64,000 nt of DNA from Jacaranda mimosifolia. Its lineage: Eukaryota > Streptophyta > Magnoliopsida > Lamiales > Bignoniaceae. How positions within the stretch are numbered: the stretch's first letter is position 1; each line of letters starts with the position of its first letter. The notes beneath the pieces are model-generated. The model was not told where the DNA came from and made no database searches. It saw only the letters and a program-made list of their open reading frames with translations. Shown here piece by piece: positions 1 through 11,800 of this stretch. The position numbers and the translations under genes are program-made. The stretch lies in assembly GCA_018894105.1 (NCBI GenBank), contig CM032121.1, forward strand, positions 20,742,730-20,806,729. The letters run 5' to 3'.

Positions 1-12
1 GATATAAAATTA

Positions 13-24
13 GCTTCGATACCA
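13..24 (-). promoter_or_regulatory. Primer-binding site of the copia element at the left edge
   Basis: Read on the minus strand this is TGGTATCGAAGC, close to the initiator-Met-tRNA site TGGTATCAGAGC used by plant copia elements. It lies two bases from the LTR that follows. The internal domain of this element lies to the left of the window. Confidence 0.75.
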
Positions 25-26
25 CT

Positions 27-2196
27 TGAAGGGAGAGATGAAGCAAGGATCCAAAATAGTAGGAACTTAAAACATAAAATGTAACTTACAACACCTCACC
101 CAAGGATCTAGATTACACCTTAATTAAGGATTTAAGGTGAAGAATAAGTACCTTCGTTGATTTCTCAAAATCAACTTTGTAGATCTTTCAATAGAGAGTT
201 CAATAGTGAAGATCTTTAGCACCGATTTGTTGATCTTCTTCTTCTTCTCACACCAAAGGCTTGAAAGTCCAAAAAATTTTGGCCTTAAAAACTCCTCCTA
301 AAGTTGGAAAAATGGTAGAAAAAATCATTCATTGAAGCACCAAGCTGCTGGTGTGATTGTCTCCAAGAAACTCCTCTTCAATCTTTGCAGAACTCTTATT
401 CAAGTGCTAGATTTTGTTCACCAACAAGCATTCTAATTTTAGTACCTTCAAAGGTATCCACACACATATTACACTCTAGATCCTCACTCTTTTGGCTAGA
501 ATTAGATTGAGGAAAAATGAGGAAGAAAGTGGAGATGGTGTGAGGGAGTTGGAAGAGGAGAGAGAAGTTGGAAAGAATCTAGGAGGGAAAGTTTTTCTCA
601 ACACATGAGATAAAATTTGGGAGGAAAAAATGTGTAGAGTGGCTGGCCATGGTGTGAGGATTAGTGTATTTATAGAAGCATTCATCACACTATCTTTACA
701 CATTGCTAACTAGCTTACCAATGTGCATGCTCAGTTGGATTTTAATTTTCATTTATTAAAATCCTATTTTAATTGAAAAATTAAAATGCCTCATTAATTT
801 AAATGGACTCTTCCATTTTAATTTTTCCTCCAAAATTAGATCATCTCTTTAATTAAATTAACTCCTTAATTTAATTAAATCAACTTAACTCTTTAAGTTG
901 ACTTGACTAATTAAATTGTCATATGACCCCAATTAAATTAAGTCTAATTTAACTCCTTTGATTAATTTAACACTTAAATTAATTAAGCCATTGTAACCAA
1001 CTCTTAATTAGTTAACTTGGTCTCTTTCAAACTTGACCAATCAAATTATCTAACTCCTTAGATAATTTCTCCAATTTCTAGTTAGAGTACTCTAGGCTTT
1101 TGTGTGTTACCATTTAGGTTCACCAATTAATTAGACATGGGATCACAACTCTTTGTGCTTTAATGAATATCAAATATTCCAATTAGTCTAAACTCTTTTA
1201 AACTCTTTACTATTTTAATTAATGTCTATTAATTTAAGAGTGCCCAGCCTCCATAGTCGATGGCTAGCACAAGCTTATGGAGCCCAACCCATTGGATGAT
1301 TTAATTTTGGGTGAACTATTACTGCTTGCGATTGCTATGCAAATACGGTCCTTCCATTTTCTATCTCCCGAAAGAGGCATAGGGCAAGATTTGCTAGTTC
1401 CCTAATAGCCTCGATAATTATGTATCTATTCTAAATATTCGATTCCTAATTATGACCTCAAGTTTGGAATATTTCTTTTCCAAATTATCATATTACCTTG
1501 TGCAAGGATTTTTTTTGGAATCGATCAACATAGAATACATAGGAGATCAACTCGTTCTTTATAGGTGAGTGAAACAGATCCCATCTTGGAGCTTACGAAC
1601 CTTCATACTTAGGTAGCTTGTGCCCAACTTAAGCCCTAGGCGACTCGCTACGTGGTTGGAGTAAAATCAAAGCAGAAGGACCTAAATACAAGGTTGCTCT
1701 TGAACCTCAAGTTAAAGGACTAATTATATGTACCATCATAAATAAGCTAGAGAATTTCCCACTACCGAAGTGCCACTCTAACTACCTCATGGATTCTTTA
1801 GGTGAGTCTTCAGTGAACTTATTCTCTAACAAGCACCCACTAATATGCATCCATATCTAACATAGACTGCCTATGAAATGAGTCAATATCCAACTCCTTG
1901 GAGTATGCATCGCTAGTGCAAAGTTATTTGAATCTTAGATTCCCCATCTCATAAGATTCTATGACTTGGAATATTTAAAATTATGACCATAAAGACTTGT
2001 TTTGTGATCACCATCATATATGCGATTAAGTCCCGTAGTCTAGTACGATTTAAGGGCTTCAACCAAATTCATGTGAAGAAAATCATAAATGCATAAGCTG
2101 AAAATTGTTGTTGTATTGAATATTATTCAATAAAGACTGTTACATGGAGCAGTTCTACACGCCAATCTAATAGGCTTACGGGGAACTATTGCAACA
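27..2196 (-). mobile_element. 5' LTR of a minus-strand copia retrotransposon
   Basis: The sequence starts TGAAGGG next to a primer site and ends GCAACA, so on the minus strand it is a TG...CA LTR of 2170 bp. The end matches other copies here that carry GGCACTATTCCAA at the same place. A reversed TATA box (TATTTATA, 667-674) fits the LTR promoter. It encodes no protein; short ORFs in it are chance. The same family recurs at 15107-17246 and, in the opposite orientation, at 52743-54549. The primer site at the left shows this is a 5' LTR of an element continuing leftwards rather than a clean solo LTR. Confidence 0.85.
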
Positions 2197-3299
2197 CTAT
2201 AGGCCAAGTAATTTTTCACATTGAATATCTCAACATATACTTCATAGTAGACGTGCTTTGTAGTCAAACTAGCTTTAACATTGGTTGTTGTGCTCCAATT
2301 TGACAAATAAATATAGAAATACAAAAGAAATGAGAAATCAAACACAAAACAAAGATCACAATAAGATTTAATATAGTTCGCTTCAATTAATACCCTACAT
2401 CCATGATATAAGAAGAAATTGAATTCACCATAAATCAAATTTCAAGAGTATAGAGAATTTTCATTTCAAATCTCAATGCATAATATTCGTCTCCCTTATT
2501 GCTTTTAATCATCCAAAAAATCCAACTTAATTGCACCTCAAAGTTTTTCTTGTGCCCCATAAAGTGATATTACTTGAAAACACTAATATAATGCCCAGGT
2601 TAAGTTAAAAGAGAAAAAAAAAGAAAAAATAAAAAATATTCCGTGAAGTACACCATAGAGTTGAAAGCCGGGCACTGCGGCGCCTAAGTGCACAGTCCAC
2701 CAGCATTGCAGTGCTCAACAAGTTTAGATATGCTAATTTTGTTATCTTTTTTTTTTTAACACGAGTATCAAGATTTACATTGAGATTTAGTATATTAATC
2801 GATGCCTTAGGCCTATTTGTTTTGGATATATTTGGAATTGAAATAAGGGTATAATTTAAGAAGTGTCTGTGGTATTACTTTCATTTATTTACATCAAATG
2901 TTTTGAGTAAATAAAATGAATTATTTTTTTCATTAAATTCATACGAACTTGATCCAAATTGACCCACCCATTATCATTATCATTTAGGAAAACTTTCATT
3001 TTATTGTACAAGTGAAAGGATGTGAAATGGGCTGGTATAATGATATTTCCAAGAAATAAAGTTAATTTGAGAAAGATGTCGAGAGAGGTACCTACCCCAA
3101 GTTCCAAGTTCATTGACATGTTTCTCAATTGCAAATTTGGAATATTAATTGTTAAATTATTGTGCCATAATACTACAACTACATGCAGAAACCGTTCATG
3201 TTAGGAATTTGATATTCTTAAGAACTTTATTAGATGAATTTTAGCTTCACCTAAAAAAGTTTTAACCTTTACACAACTTCACTAATTTTCTCCATTACT
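2197..3299. other. Non-coding stretch between the LTR and the old gypsy element
   Basis: AT-rich sequence without a credible gene. It includes an A-rich run near 2605-2635 and a short GC-rich patch near 2665-2700. The right part, near 2890-3250, may be the 3' end of the old gypsy element, but I could not find its 3' LTR. Confidence 0.4.
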
Positions 3300-3953
3300 A
3301 AAAAGAGCTTGCATACTTGGACTAAGCTTCGACAACTTTCTATTTCTCATTAACAACTACCTATAGGGATGTAACTTGAGATTGCATAGTTCTTCAAAGA
3401 CAATATAACTTCTTTCATGTGTTGGTTAGCAGTATGGTTCATTCTTCCTCACATCTTAGTTAAATGTTGTTTGAGGTGTTAAATAATATGTTATTTGTCC
3501 TTTATAAACTACTAATCTCCTATGGCTATAGTCTATGTATAAGACTCCAAGGGCTAAGTGAGTAGGCTTGTAACCATAGAGGGCCTCAAAAAGAGTCATT
3601 ACTATAGCTAAATGGTAGTTTGTATTGTACCACAATCCTGCTATAGCTAACCATCTCACCCATTTCTTCGGATAAGCTCCACACGCACATCTTAAAGATA
3701 GGTCTCCAAATAATGATTTATCCTTCTATTTTTGCCATTTGTTTGAGGATGATAAGTAGTGCTTAAGTGTTGTTAGACTCCCAAGCTGCTGAGTAGTTCT
3801 TTCTAGAAAAAACTTGAGATGACCTTGTTTTTGCGACAAGTTATACTACAAGGTAATCCATGTAATTTATAAATATTTTCAATGAAGGCAAGTGTAATAT
3901 ATGAAGCAATAAAAATGGTGTGAAAGAGAAAAAAATTGGCATATTTTTGAAAT
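3300..3953 (-). pseudogene. Old gypsy element: integrase core and C-terminal part (broken)
   Basis: The minus strand reads in shifting frames as the second half of a gypsy integrase. Near 3830-3870 is a stretch like LHGLPCSI, near 3740-3760 one like STTYHPQTNG, at 3560-3640 WYNTNYHLAI and FEALYGYKP, and near 3360-3390 LKLHPYR, which in intact relatives precedes the LSPRYFGPF segment. Several frameshifts and stops break it. The upstream half of the same domain is found more than 10 kb away, at 14797-15106, because the Tat element jumped into the coding region at 3954-3958. A chromodomain was not recognised. Confidence 0.8.
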
Positions 3954-3958
3954 CTATC

Positions 3959-4798
3959 TAATGAGGGTTGATATCAAGTATAATAGTCTTTTTAGGTTGC
4001 AATTAGATGAAATCGACCTATGGTTGGGTTGAGTGATGAGCCTCTAGTGAATCAAGGCTGAGTCCTACAATTAACGGCAAACGTCGGGCTAGCAGAGGTG
4101 CCCTCGGCTAAGGCATTCCGATGCTCAAGTCAATAATGATCGACTAAAGTTATGAGTAATGGAGTGGGGGCACTAGATAAGAAATGACATACCTTGTTGC
4201 AGGGCCGTGGTGGGGTATTCATATCCTTCTCAAAGTGGTTGATATGTCCTTGATGCCCCTGTTGTGTAAGAAGGGCCATTGCCCTTGCTTGAGGACTTTT
4301 TCTTCTTATCTAGCTTGTGTACTATTCTGGGTGGCGCTGCCTCTAGCTACCTAGGACGAGGCAGTATACTGGAGGTGCTCCCTAGCCTGACGCGGCTGCA
4401 AAAAGTAGTACTATTGGTTGCATGTGCCATTAATGCAATAGCATGGCGCTTAGCAAGGTATTTAATGCAGCCGATGAGTTTTCGCCTTCCCTCAACCCTC
4501 GCAGTTGCGATCAATCCACCAGTAGGAGTGCCACTTAGGGTCTGGGTCTGGGTCACCAGGCTTATTATAGTCGAAGCTGCATCATTCTAGTCGAAGGATT
4601 GGGGCCTGTCCAAAAGGAGACAATCAACCACAATCGGGTTAAATAGGAATGCAAATACTTACCTCAACAAGTGGGGATCCAAAGGTCGAATGGTGGTTGC
4701 ATCGCTTGCTTAGTCTGAAACGAGTTAGGGTTAGGGCTCATTTCCTAGTTAAGTGTTATTAGGTTGGGCCACTAGGCCCGCTGGGCTGTCCTATATCA
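3959..4798 (-). repeat. 3' LTR of the Tat element
   Basis: It aligns along its length with 13962-14791. Its outer end reads TAATGAGGG where the other copy has TGATGAGGG, so the terminal dinucleotide has mutated. The inner end is CCTATATCA. The apparent ORF inside is not a gene. Confidence 0.9.
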
Positions 4799-4818
4799 TG
4801 AGTCCCCTCACTCTCGAA
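4799..4818 (-). promoter_or_regulatory. Polypurine tract of the Tat element
   Basis: On the minus strand a purine-rich stretch, GAGAGTGAGGGGACTC, abuts the start of the 3' LTR. This is where plus-strand DNA synthesis is primed in LTR elements. Confidence 0.7.
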
Positions 4819-5054
4819 TGCTAATCGAGCAAGTCGATGAGAAGAAGTGGGGAGTGGCTGACTTACTGACCAGCAGTTAGAAAAGATCGACTAGAGTTCG
4901 ACAAAGTAATTGCAGTCTCCCAGAGTCGACGAAGGTTTGCAAGGTCGACCAGGGTTTTGACGTATTCAATGCATCTGTTATGTTGGGTCATGTGAAATGC
5001 TAACTGGTGGCAGAGTAATAATTGTTGTCATTTAGGATTTCATGCGTTGGGACC

Positions 5055-5062
5055 TATAAATA
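5055..5062 (+). promoter_or_regulatory. TATA box for the antisense ORF of the Tat element
   Basis: TATAAATA lies about 170 bp upstream of the first ATG of the plus-strand ORF and about 250 bp inside the element from the 3' LTR. The 30-45 bases after it are T-rich and could hold the start site. This placement suggests a separate promoter directing transcription against the retroelement's own genes. Start site and activity are inferred. Confidence 0.55.
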
Positions 5063-5227
5063 GGCACGGTAAAAATTTTCATTTTTACATTTACAACTTT
5101 GTGTGAGATTGAGCCCATCAATTTACTGCCTTCTGCATTCTACTTCTAGATAGCCAAACTACGTAAGTGTTTCAATATCTCCAAGTGTGCTTTGCTCTTT
5201 GGTCTTAAATGCAACGTCATAGCAATA

Positions 5228-7411
5228 ATGCTGAGGGTTTTTAGCGGTGATAAAGATAACCAGGGGAGCGATAGTGAGGGGACCAGGTAGGATAGGGCTC
5301 TGACCAGCAGTAAGAGTGATTCAACTAGTAATTTTGATAGCTCGACCTCCAGTAGTTCTAGTGATGAACGAGTTGGCACTGGGGCCAATGCTAGGCCGAG
5401 TGAACCCCCAGTATCTCATGGTTGGTTGTTTATCCTTGATCACTATAATGAGATTAGGTCGAAGGTGACTAAGGCTAATCTTAATGTCCTTAGACAGGTT
5501 TTTCAAATTCCCCAAGGTTACGAACTGATTATCCAGGGGCCTGGGGGTAGAATGCATCAACCACCAACTGGTTGCATTACTGTGTTCGAGAATGACCTTA
5601 GATGTGGGCTTAGATTCCTCATTGCTGACCTAATAATCGACTTGCTGAGGGGTCTTCAAGTTTGCATCACCCAACTTCTCCCCAACTATTTTCGACCATA
5701 TGTAGTTTTGTAGTTTTGATGCTTGTCCACAATCAGCCACCCACTTTTGCTAATTTCAACAACCTCTTTAATCTCCCAATGCCTCGCAAGTTGGGGAGTA
5801 CCGAGGAGTCGTGCTTTTATTAACTAACCGCCCACCCTCATCGAATGTTCTTGGTGACCCCAGCCTTATCCTTCGGCCAAAAATGGAAAATTAGGTACTT
5901 TTATATTTGGGCTCCTAGGGGAATGGACTTCAATATCCTTAAGGATTGGATGTGGGGGCATGTCAAAATGCTGAGAAACTAAACTCCAACTTGGCCCAAC
6001 ACCTTTGTGAGGGATGTGGTCGAGTTTGGTCAGATGGAGGCATCTGGTTATATTGAGAAGAGAAACCTTGTGCTGGCAGGCTACTGCTCGTGGATGCTCG
6101 ATTAGGTAGATGGCTATATATGTTTCTTTTAGCTATTGTGTCTCTATTGTTTAGTCGAGCCTTATATGCTTTGATTTTGTTGTCATGCAGATCAGGAAGA
6201 GATAATGAGTCAAACACGAGCCCAAGCCATTGCTCAAGTGGAGAGAAATCGAGAGCCCCGTGGAGGTACATGGGCTCGATAAGAGGCAATCGTGCTCGCT
6301 GCAGCACAACCTGTTGCGGCTGTTCCCATTGCTGTTGCTCCTCCAATAGGACCGATGGCTCTGCCTACCAGCGGCTCTATTGGTCGAGGAAAGAAGCCTG
6401 CAACCGAGCAGGCGGGGCCAGCCCCCAAAAAGACGACGGCTGAAAAAGGCAAAGGGAAGGCCAAGGCAGCTAAAGGATATGACATCTTCGATCATTGAGA
6501 TGACGGGGAGCTCTTCGACATGACTGAGTTGCCTTTGCCACGATTCGGGACTGAACTAGTAGTCCATAACTCCATATCTATGATAACGGCGTGGAAAATG
6601 GGTCCCTGCCGATGAAAGTTTTAATGGCTGGTCTATTTGCGTTCGACTAGCACAAGATGATGGAAAAGAGTTAGGGCGCGATGATGAAGGCTCTGGCGTA
6701 TCACGCTAACATGGTAAAATTTTTAGTTGAGTAATACTTGCTGTGTAATGATTCATAGTGTTTTGCTTATGTTGATGAGAACATTATCTTTGTAGGTCAG
6801 ACAGCTATGCTACCATATGTTCCGTAGGTCAGAACTAGCTCTCGACCAAGTGGATGAGATGCAGAAAAGGCACAAAGAGATAGAAATGACCAAAGCAGTG
6901 CTTGAATCTGCCCAGATGGAGGTCGAGTGGTTGACCAAGCAGTTGGAGGAGAGGGATGGTAGCTCGAGGCGAAAGATGCCGAGCTGATGGCGGTTGTGAG
7001 TCGACATAGCGCAACTGAGGTGCTCTTAAAGAAAGCCCAGGTAGCAGCGCAATCCTACTATGATAATGGTCGAGTAGGGGTACGAGGCGGCACTTCAATT
7101 TGCTCGACATGAATTTGGTGGGACGCTACCCAACGTTTATGCTGACTTCTGCCTTCATGGATACTAGCGTCGTCTTCTCTCTCAACGACACTAAGAATGC
7201 CTTCAGCAAGGCCGTCAAGTAGTTGGAGTTCCTTGGATACTTATTCAGTGTAGAGGATAAGGAGTGCTTGGGTTATATGCTCGACAAGCAGCTGTGTGCG
7301 TATCTCGATAAGCCTGCTCCACTGAAGGGGGCCCTCGCTAGTGAGGCTAGGTTGAGCGAATCTACTGCGCTGACTATTTTCCTGCCCATCAAGCTAGGGC
7401 CAAGGCAGTGA
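5228..7411 (+). pseudogene. Antisense extra ORF of the Tat element (spliced, broken)
   Basis: From the ATG at 5228 a frame runs to 5713 with one internal TAG (5288-5290). It begins with a short acidic and Ser-rich head and continues into a region like the plant gypsy-associated domain often called Transposase_28 (GLRFL...DLLRGLQ near residues 120-140). Probable introns with GT...AG ends are 6106-6190 and 6714-6795. The middle exon reads as an Ala/Pro/Lys-rich linker (near 6292-6480) after an in-frame stop. The last exon starts with a coiled coil (6796-6970: QVDEMQKRHKEIE, LTKQLEERD) and continues with a frameshift to about 7411. Extra antisense ORFs here are known in Tat elements; their function is unknown. 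Exon limits are my reading, not proven. Confidence 0.65.
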
Positions 7412-8255
7412 CCATTGAATTCGACTTCGCCAACGATTTTACCTTTGACATTCGAGATGGCAAAGTTAACGTGGCTGATTATTTTCCCCTGGCTCGTATC
7501 TCTTCCTGGTCGATGAGGCAGGGCCCTCACGGTATCCATAGGAGGATGAGGATAGCCCCACTCAAGTTAAAGGGGTTGGGTCGAGCAATCCTTGAAGTCC
7601 TGGGCCTTATGTGTTTGGTCTCCCTGCGAGGTGTTCATTTGTAACTTTTTGGTTTTTATTTTTCGAACACACTGTATTCAAATTGTTTTTTTGGGATAAT
7701 TTAAGTTTTTATTTTTATGCATCAACGTGCAATTTATCTTGCTTTCCTTTTGATGCTTTTGTTGAAGTTGAAAGTCGATTGTCAATAAATAACAATTTGA
7801 ACAAACATAACCCTTAATGAAGGAATTAAGTGTCTTGGTGGTCAATCTAAAGATCGATTAGCACAAGAGTAATGGAATCAATCCAAGAAGTTTATATCAT
7901 GTTATGACATAATTGACCTCGACTTGTTTGATAGTCTGAGTTATACCGAGTCCATGGTCGACCATTGTCGTCAGGATGTGATTAAAATTTTAATGCATGA
8001 GCTTCATGTTTTTGATTTCATAATCGAATCGAGCTGTGGGTCGACTGGTAGTTCGAGAATGAGCGATTAACCTATTTATTTATGATGTCCAATGAGCCTA
8101 AATGACGCATTCTGGTCAATCATATGGTCGACCATAAGCGATGGAATTGATTATCTTCAACTACGGGGTCGACTATGAGCGATCAATTTGTTTATTTCCT
8201 GTAGCTGGGAAACTTAAATGTTACGGGTAGAACCGATGTCTGGTTAGCTCCAAAT
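7412..8255. other. Spacer between the antisense ORF and the 82-bp repeat
   Basis: No credible gene. The right half contains loosely related units with GTCGAC and GAGCGAT(T/C)A words near 8037-8190, which look like worn or founder copies of the tandem repeat that follows. Confidence 0.4.
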
Positions 8256-8775
8256 GATTGGGTCATTCATTAATTTAGGTTAGAAGCCTCTATCTTATTG
8301 TTTGAAAATAATGTCGACTCTAAACGATTGGGTCATTCGTTAATTTAGCTAGAAGCATTTGTTTTTCATTTGAAATCGATGTCGACTATAAGGTCGACTC
8401 AGAATGATTGGGTCGTTCATTAATTTAGGCTAGAAGCCTTTGTCGCTCAATTTGAAATTGATGTCAACTACTGGGTTGACTCCGAACGATTGGGCCGTTT
8501 GTCAATTTGGGCTAGAAAGCCTTTGTCGTTCGGTTTGAAACCGATGTCAACTACAAGGTCGACTCTGAACGATTGGGTCATTTGTCAATTTGGGCTAGAA
8601 GACTTTCTCGCTCGATTTGATATTGATGTCAACTACTAGGTCGACTCTGAATGATTGGGTCGCTTGTCAATTTGGGCTAGAAGCATATGTCGTTCGGTTT
8701 GAAACCAATGTTGACTATTGGGTCGACTCCAAATGATTGGGTCATTCATTAATTTGGGCTAGAAAGCCTTTTGTT
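8256..8775. repeat. Tandem repeat, about 82-bp unit, seven copies
   Basis: The word GATTGGGTC or a close variant starts at 8256, 8326, 8406, 8488, 8571, 8653 and 8735, giving spacings of 70, 80, 82, 83, 82 and 82. Each unit also carries GGCTAGAAG and a TCGACT block. The array lies just downstream of the integrase on the element's coding strand, the region of Tat elements known to collect tandem repeats. Confidence 0.9.
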
Positions 8776-8789
8776 TTGTGGTATGGGCA

Positions 8790-9920
8790 TAGCTTTATTG
8801 CTTTTAGAGAGGTGTTATAGTACAATGGGGGGCTTTGAGCATCGTTACACATAAAATTTCTTCAAGTTTTATCGCATTCCATGGTCGAGGGAGCTGGTTC
8901 CTATGCATATCCATGAATCGATATGTGTAGTGCTTTGCTACATTGACCATCGAATATGGGCCCTCCCACTTGGGGTTAAGCTTTCGCACATTTTTTGATA
9001 CTTCAACTTTCTTGAGGACAAAGTCTCCTACTTTGAAAGTTCTAGGTCGAACTCCCTTATTCTAGTGTTCCGCCATCTTTGACCTATATCTTCGCATTAC
9101 TATGCAAGATTGCTATCGGAGCTCGTCGATGGTCTTCAGGTTGAGTTCTCCCTCTGAAGTGTTTCTGATTGGGTTGCAATGGATCACTCGAGCTGTATGT
9201 TGGATTAATTCTATTGGGATGACGGCCTCTGATCTATAAACCAGGCTGTAAGGGTTGTGACTTGTGTTGTTCGAGGAGTTGTTCTGTACGCCCATAGGAT
9301 GCCCGGGAGGTCGTCTACCTAACTTGCATCTATTCCTTCTAGTCGTGCCTTGAGATGATCAAGCACAGTTTTATTCATGACCTCTGTCTGACCGTTGGCT
9401 TGGTAATTTCCCACTGAGGTGAAGTGTTGGCAAATCCGAAGATTTTCTCACAAAGCCCTTATATTTTTACTCTGAAATTGTGTTCCATTGTCCGATACCA
9501 GGACTTCGGGCAGATTGAAATAGCAGACAATGTTCTTCCATATGAAACTCTTGATGGTGGCATCGATTATTTTAGGTACTGACTCCGCTTCGACCTATTT
9601 TGTAAAGTACTCAACGACGACGATCATAAATTTCTTTTGACCTGTCATCTTTGGAAAAGATCCGACTATATCAATTCCCCACTGGTCGAAAGGCCACGTG
9701 ATCTATACATTCACCGTTGATGCGGGATGTTTGAGTGAAGCTGGCGGGATGTTTAGGTGAAGCTGGCAGGATTGACATCTTATGGCAAAGTCGATGGCAT
9801 CTTTTAGTAGCATCGGCCAAAAGTATCCGTATATGATTATCTTATGCGCCAGTGATCGCCCTCTAGAGTGATTGCCTCAAATACCTGCATGGACCTCATG
9901 CAAGATGTCGCTGGCCTGGG
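8790..9920 (-). pseudogene. Tat element: integrase (frameshifted, catalytic residues visible)
   Basis: Reading the minus strand across frames gives an HHCC-like zinc finger (near 9770-9900, ending CQSCQ), then WGIDIVG near 9680 with the first catalytic Asp, VSDNGTQF near 9490 with the second, and QTEVMNKT near 9385 with the Glu. After that come YRSEAVIPIE (near 9210) and the C-terminal NPKWEGPY and PRPWNA (8804-8989), typical of Tat integrases. The domain would insert the cDNA into the genome. It is spread over several frames with stops, so this copy is inactive although the DDE residues survive. Confidence 0.85.
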
Positions 9921-10189
9921 ATGGAGTTAGGCATCTCAATGGGGGTCCTGAGATCGACCTTCAGTAGAGCTGCCCATGCTCATCGATTACAAATTTTGCG
10001 ATTTGACCCTGAGCTTACGCGCTTCTCCCTTATCTTCGGGGGTTGTTCCCTCTCTCAAGTACGTCTTTATGGCATCCTATCAGGAGAGAGAAGTTTCTTC
10101 AATATGCCCCACCAAATATTCATCAGAGCCGCCTATGGTGGGCTTCATTGCAACCAAGAAAGTTATTGTCTTGTACCTCATCCTTTTGC

Positions 10190-10570
10190 TGAGCTAGCGA
10201 ACTCGACAATACATCAGCACGCTCGTTCTCTGATCAAGGGACCTGACTAAGGGAAAAACTTTTGAATAGGTGTTGGAGCCTCTTGACCTCGGGCAAGTAT
10301 TTGCTCATTGTAGATTCTTTAGCCTCAAAGTTTCCTTCAACTTACTCCGCGACTAGCTAGGAGTCGGTGATGGCTACCAACTGCTCAACACCAAAGTCTA
10401 TTGCCATTCTCACGCCAGTGAGAAGGGCCTTGTACTCCGCTTCAATGTTAGTTACTGGGTAGTCGAGCTTGATTGCAAAATCATATTCCTCTGCAAGTGG
10501 CGAGGTAGCCGGATGCCAATTCCTCCTCTGGATGAGGTCACTAACACGTTAACGTGTAGTGTCCATATAA
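10190..10570 (-). pseudogene. Tat element: second (additional) RNase H domain
   Basis: The minus strand reads EEYDFAIKLDYP, NIEAEYKALLTG and NFEAKESTMSKY, the pattern of the additional RNase H that Tat elements carry after the usual one. Acidic residues in AEYKALL and in the later TDS fit catalytic positions. At least two in-frame stops are present. Its presence is the best single marker that this is a Tat-lineage element. Confidence 0.75.
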
Positions 10571-10689
10571 GAGTTGCTATCATTTTGGTGGGGTAGGTTG
10601 AGTCTCTTGGTAATAAAATTCACTAACACTTGTGCTTTTATAGTAGTTCGGGGTTGGAATGTGATGTTGTATTCACCTAACTCAATTAC

Positions 10690-11157
10690 CTATTTGATCA
10701 GTCGTCCTAACGTATCAGGTTTTGATAGTACTTGTTTAAGAGGTTGGTTTGTCAGGACAACGATGGCGTGAGATTGAAAGTAGGGTCTCAACTTCCTAGA
10801 TGCTGTGACCAGGCTGAGGGCAAAATTCTCAATCTCAAGATAGCTATGCTCAGGGCCTTGCAGTGATTTACTACTATAGTAGACGAGCCGATGGGAACTA
10901 TCTCTGGTCGACACCAAGATGGAACTAATAGAATCCGATGAGATTACTAAGTATAGTTGCAAAATTTCTCCCAACTCAAGTTTGGCCAACATGGGTGCAA
11001 AGGAGAGATAATGTTTTAGGTCGATTAGGGCCTGGCTACATTGCTTTGTCCATTGGAAACCTGTCATCTTCGCATTTCCCAAAATCTTGAAAAATGGCAA
11101 GCTTTTGTCAGCTAATCGGGTAATAAACCTCCCCAGAGCTATAATCCTTCCGACCAA
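10690..11157 (-). pseudogene. Tat element: reverse transcriptase tail and RNase H
   Basis: An open stretch of 155 residues includes ALGRFITRLADKSLPFF, QALIDLKHYL, LVYYSSKSLQGPE and LRPYFQSHAIVVLTNQPLKQVL. These match the connection and RNase H region of gypsy polyproteins that degrades RNA in RNA-DNA hybrids. It is separated by a frameshift from the RT upstream. The order RT, RNase H, second RNase H, integrase follows the Tat pattern. Confidence 0.85.
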
Positions 11158-11268
11158 ATATTATATGTCTCTGACTATTTGAGGGGGCAAAATGTCCAAA
11201 ACTGCCTCAATTTTTTACGGGTTTGCCTCAATTCCCCGTTCGCTGATCATGTATACCAGGAATTTGCC

Positions 11269-11800
11269 TCATCGTACCCTGAAGGTACACTTATTGGGGT
11301 TGAGCTTTATGGTAAATGCTCTGAGTATTGAAAATGTGTGGTTGAGTTCGACCAGATGATTATATTCTTTTTCAGTTTTGATGATCATGTCGTCGACATA
11401 GACCTCTATGGATTTCCCGATATCATTCTTGAACATAAAGTTCACCAGCCTCTGATACGTCGCACCTGCATTTTTTAGTCCAAAAGGCATGACAAAAAAA
11501 TAGTATACCCCATTGGGGACGACAAAAGATGTTTTGTCCCTGTCTTCGGGGGCCATAAAAATTTGGTAATATCCTTGGAATGCATCCATCATGCTCAGTA
11601 ACTCACAATAAGCAGTAGAAGTAACTAATAAATCTATGCGAGGCAAGGGGTAAGGATCTTTAAGGCAAGCTTTATTCAAGTTAGTGAAATTGTTACACAT
11701 GCGCCATTTGCCCTCATTCTTAGGACAAGGACTACATTACAAAGCCAACTTATATATTGAATTTCTATAATGTATCATGCCTTCAAGAGCTTGTTGACCT
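11269..11800 (-). pseudogene. Tat element: reverse transcriptase core
   Basis: The open part (11269-11700) contains FTNLNKAC, DPYPLPRIDLLV, MDAFQGYYQI, GVYYFFVMPFGLKNAGATYQ and the catalytic YVDDMIIK. These are the conserved RT blocks in order, and the two catalytic Asp residues of YVDD are intact. The preceding block (EEVNKLLKA...YIIEIQY) is readable to about 11800 behind a stop. The domain copies element RNA into DNA. No full-length polyprotein can be made because of breaks on both sides. Confidence 0.9.

Noticed and set aside
4279..4590. Open frames of 103 codons (plus) and 69 codons (minus) at 4279-4590.
   Set aside because: They lie entirely inside the Tat LTR; the other LTR copy does not preserve them.
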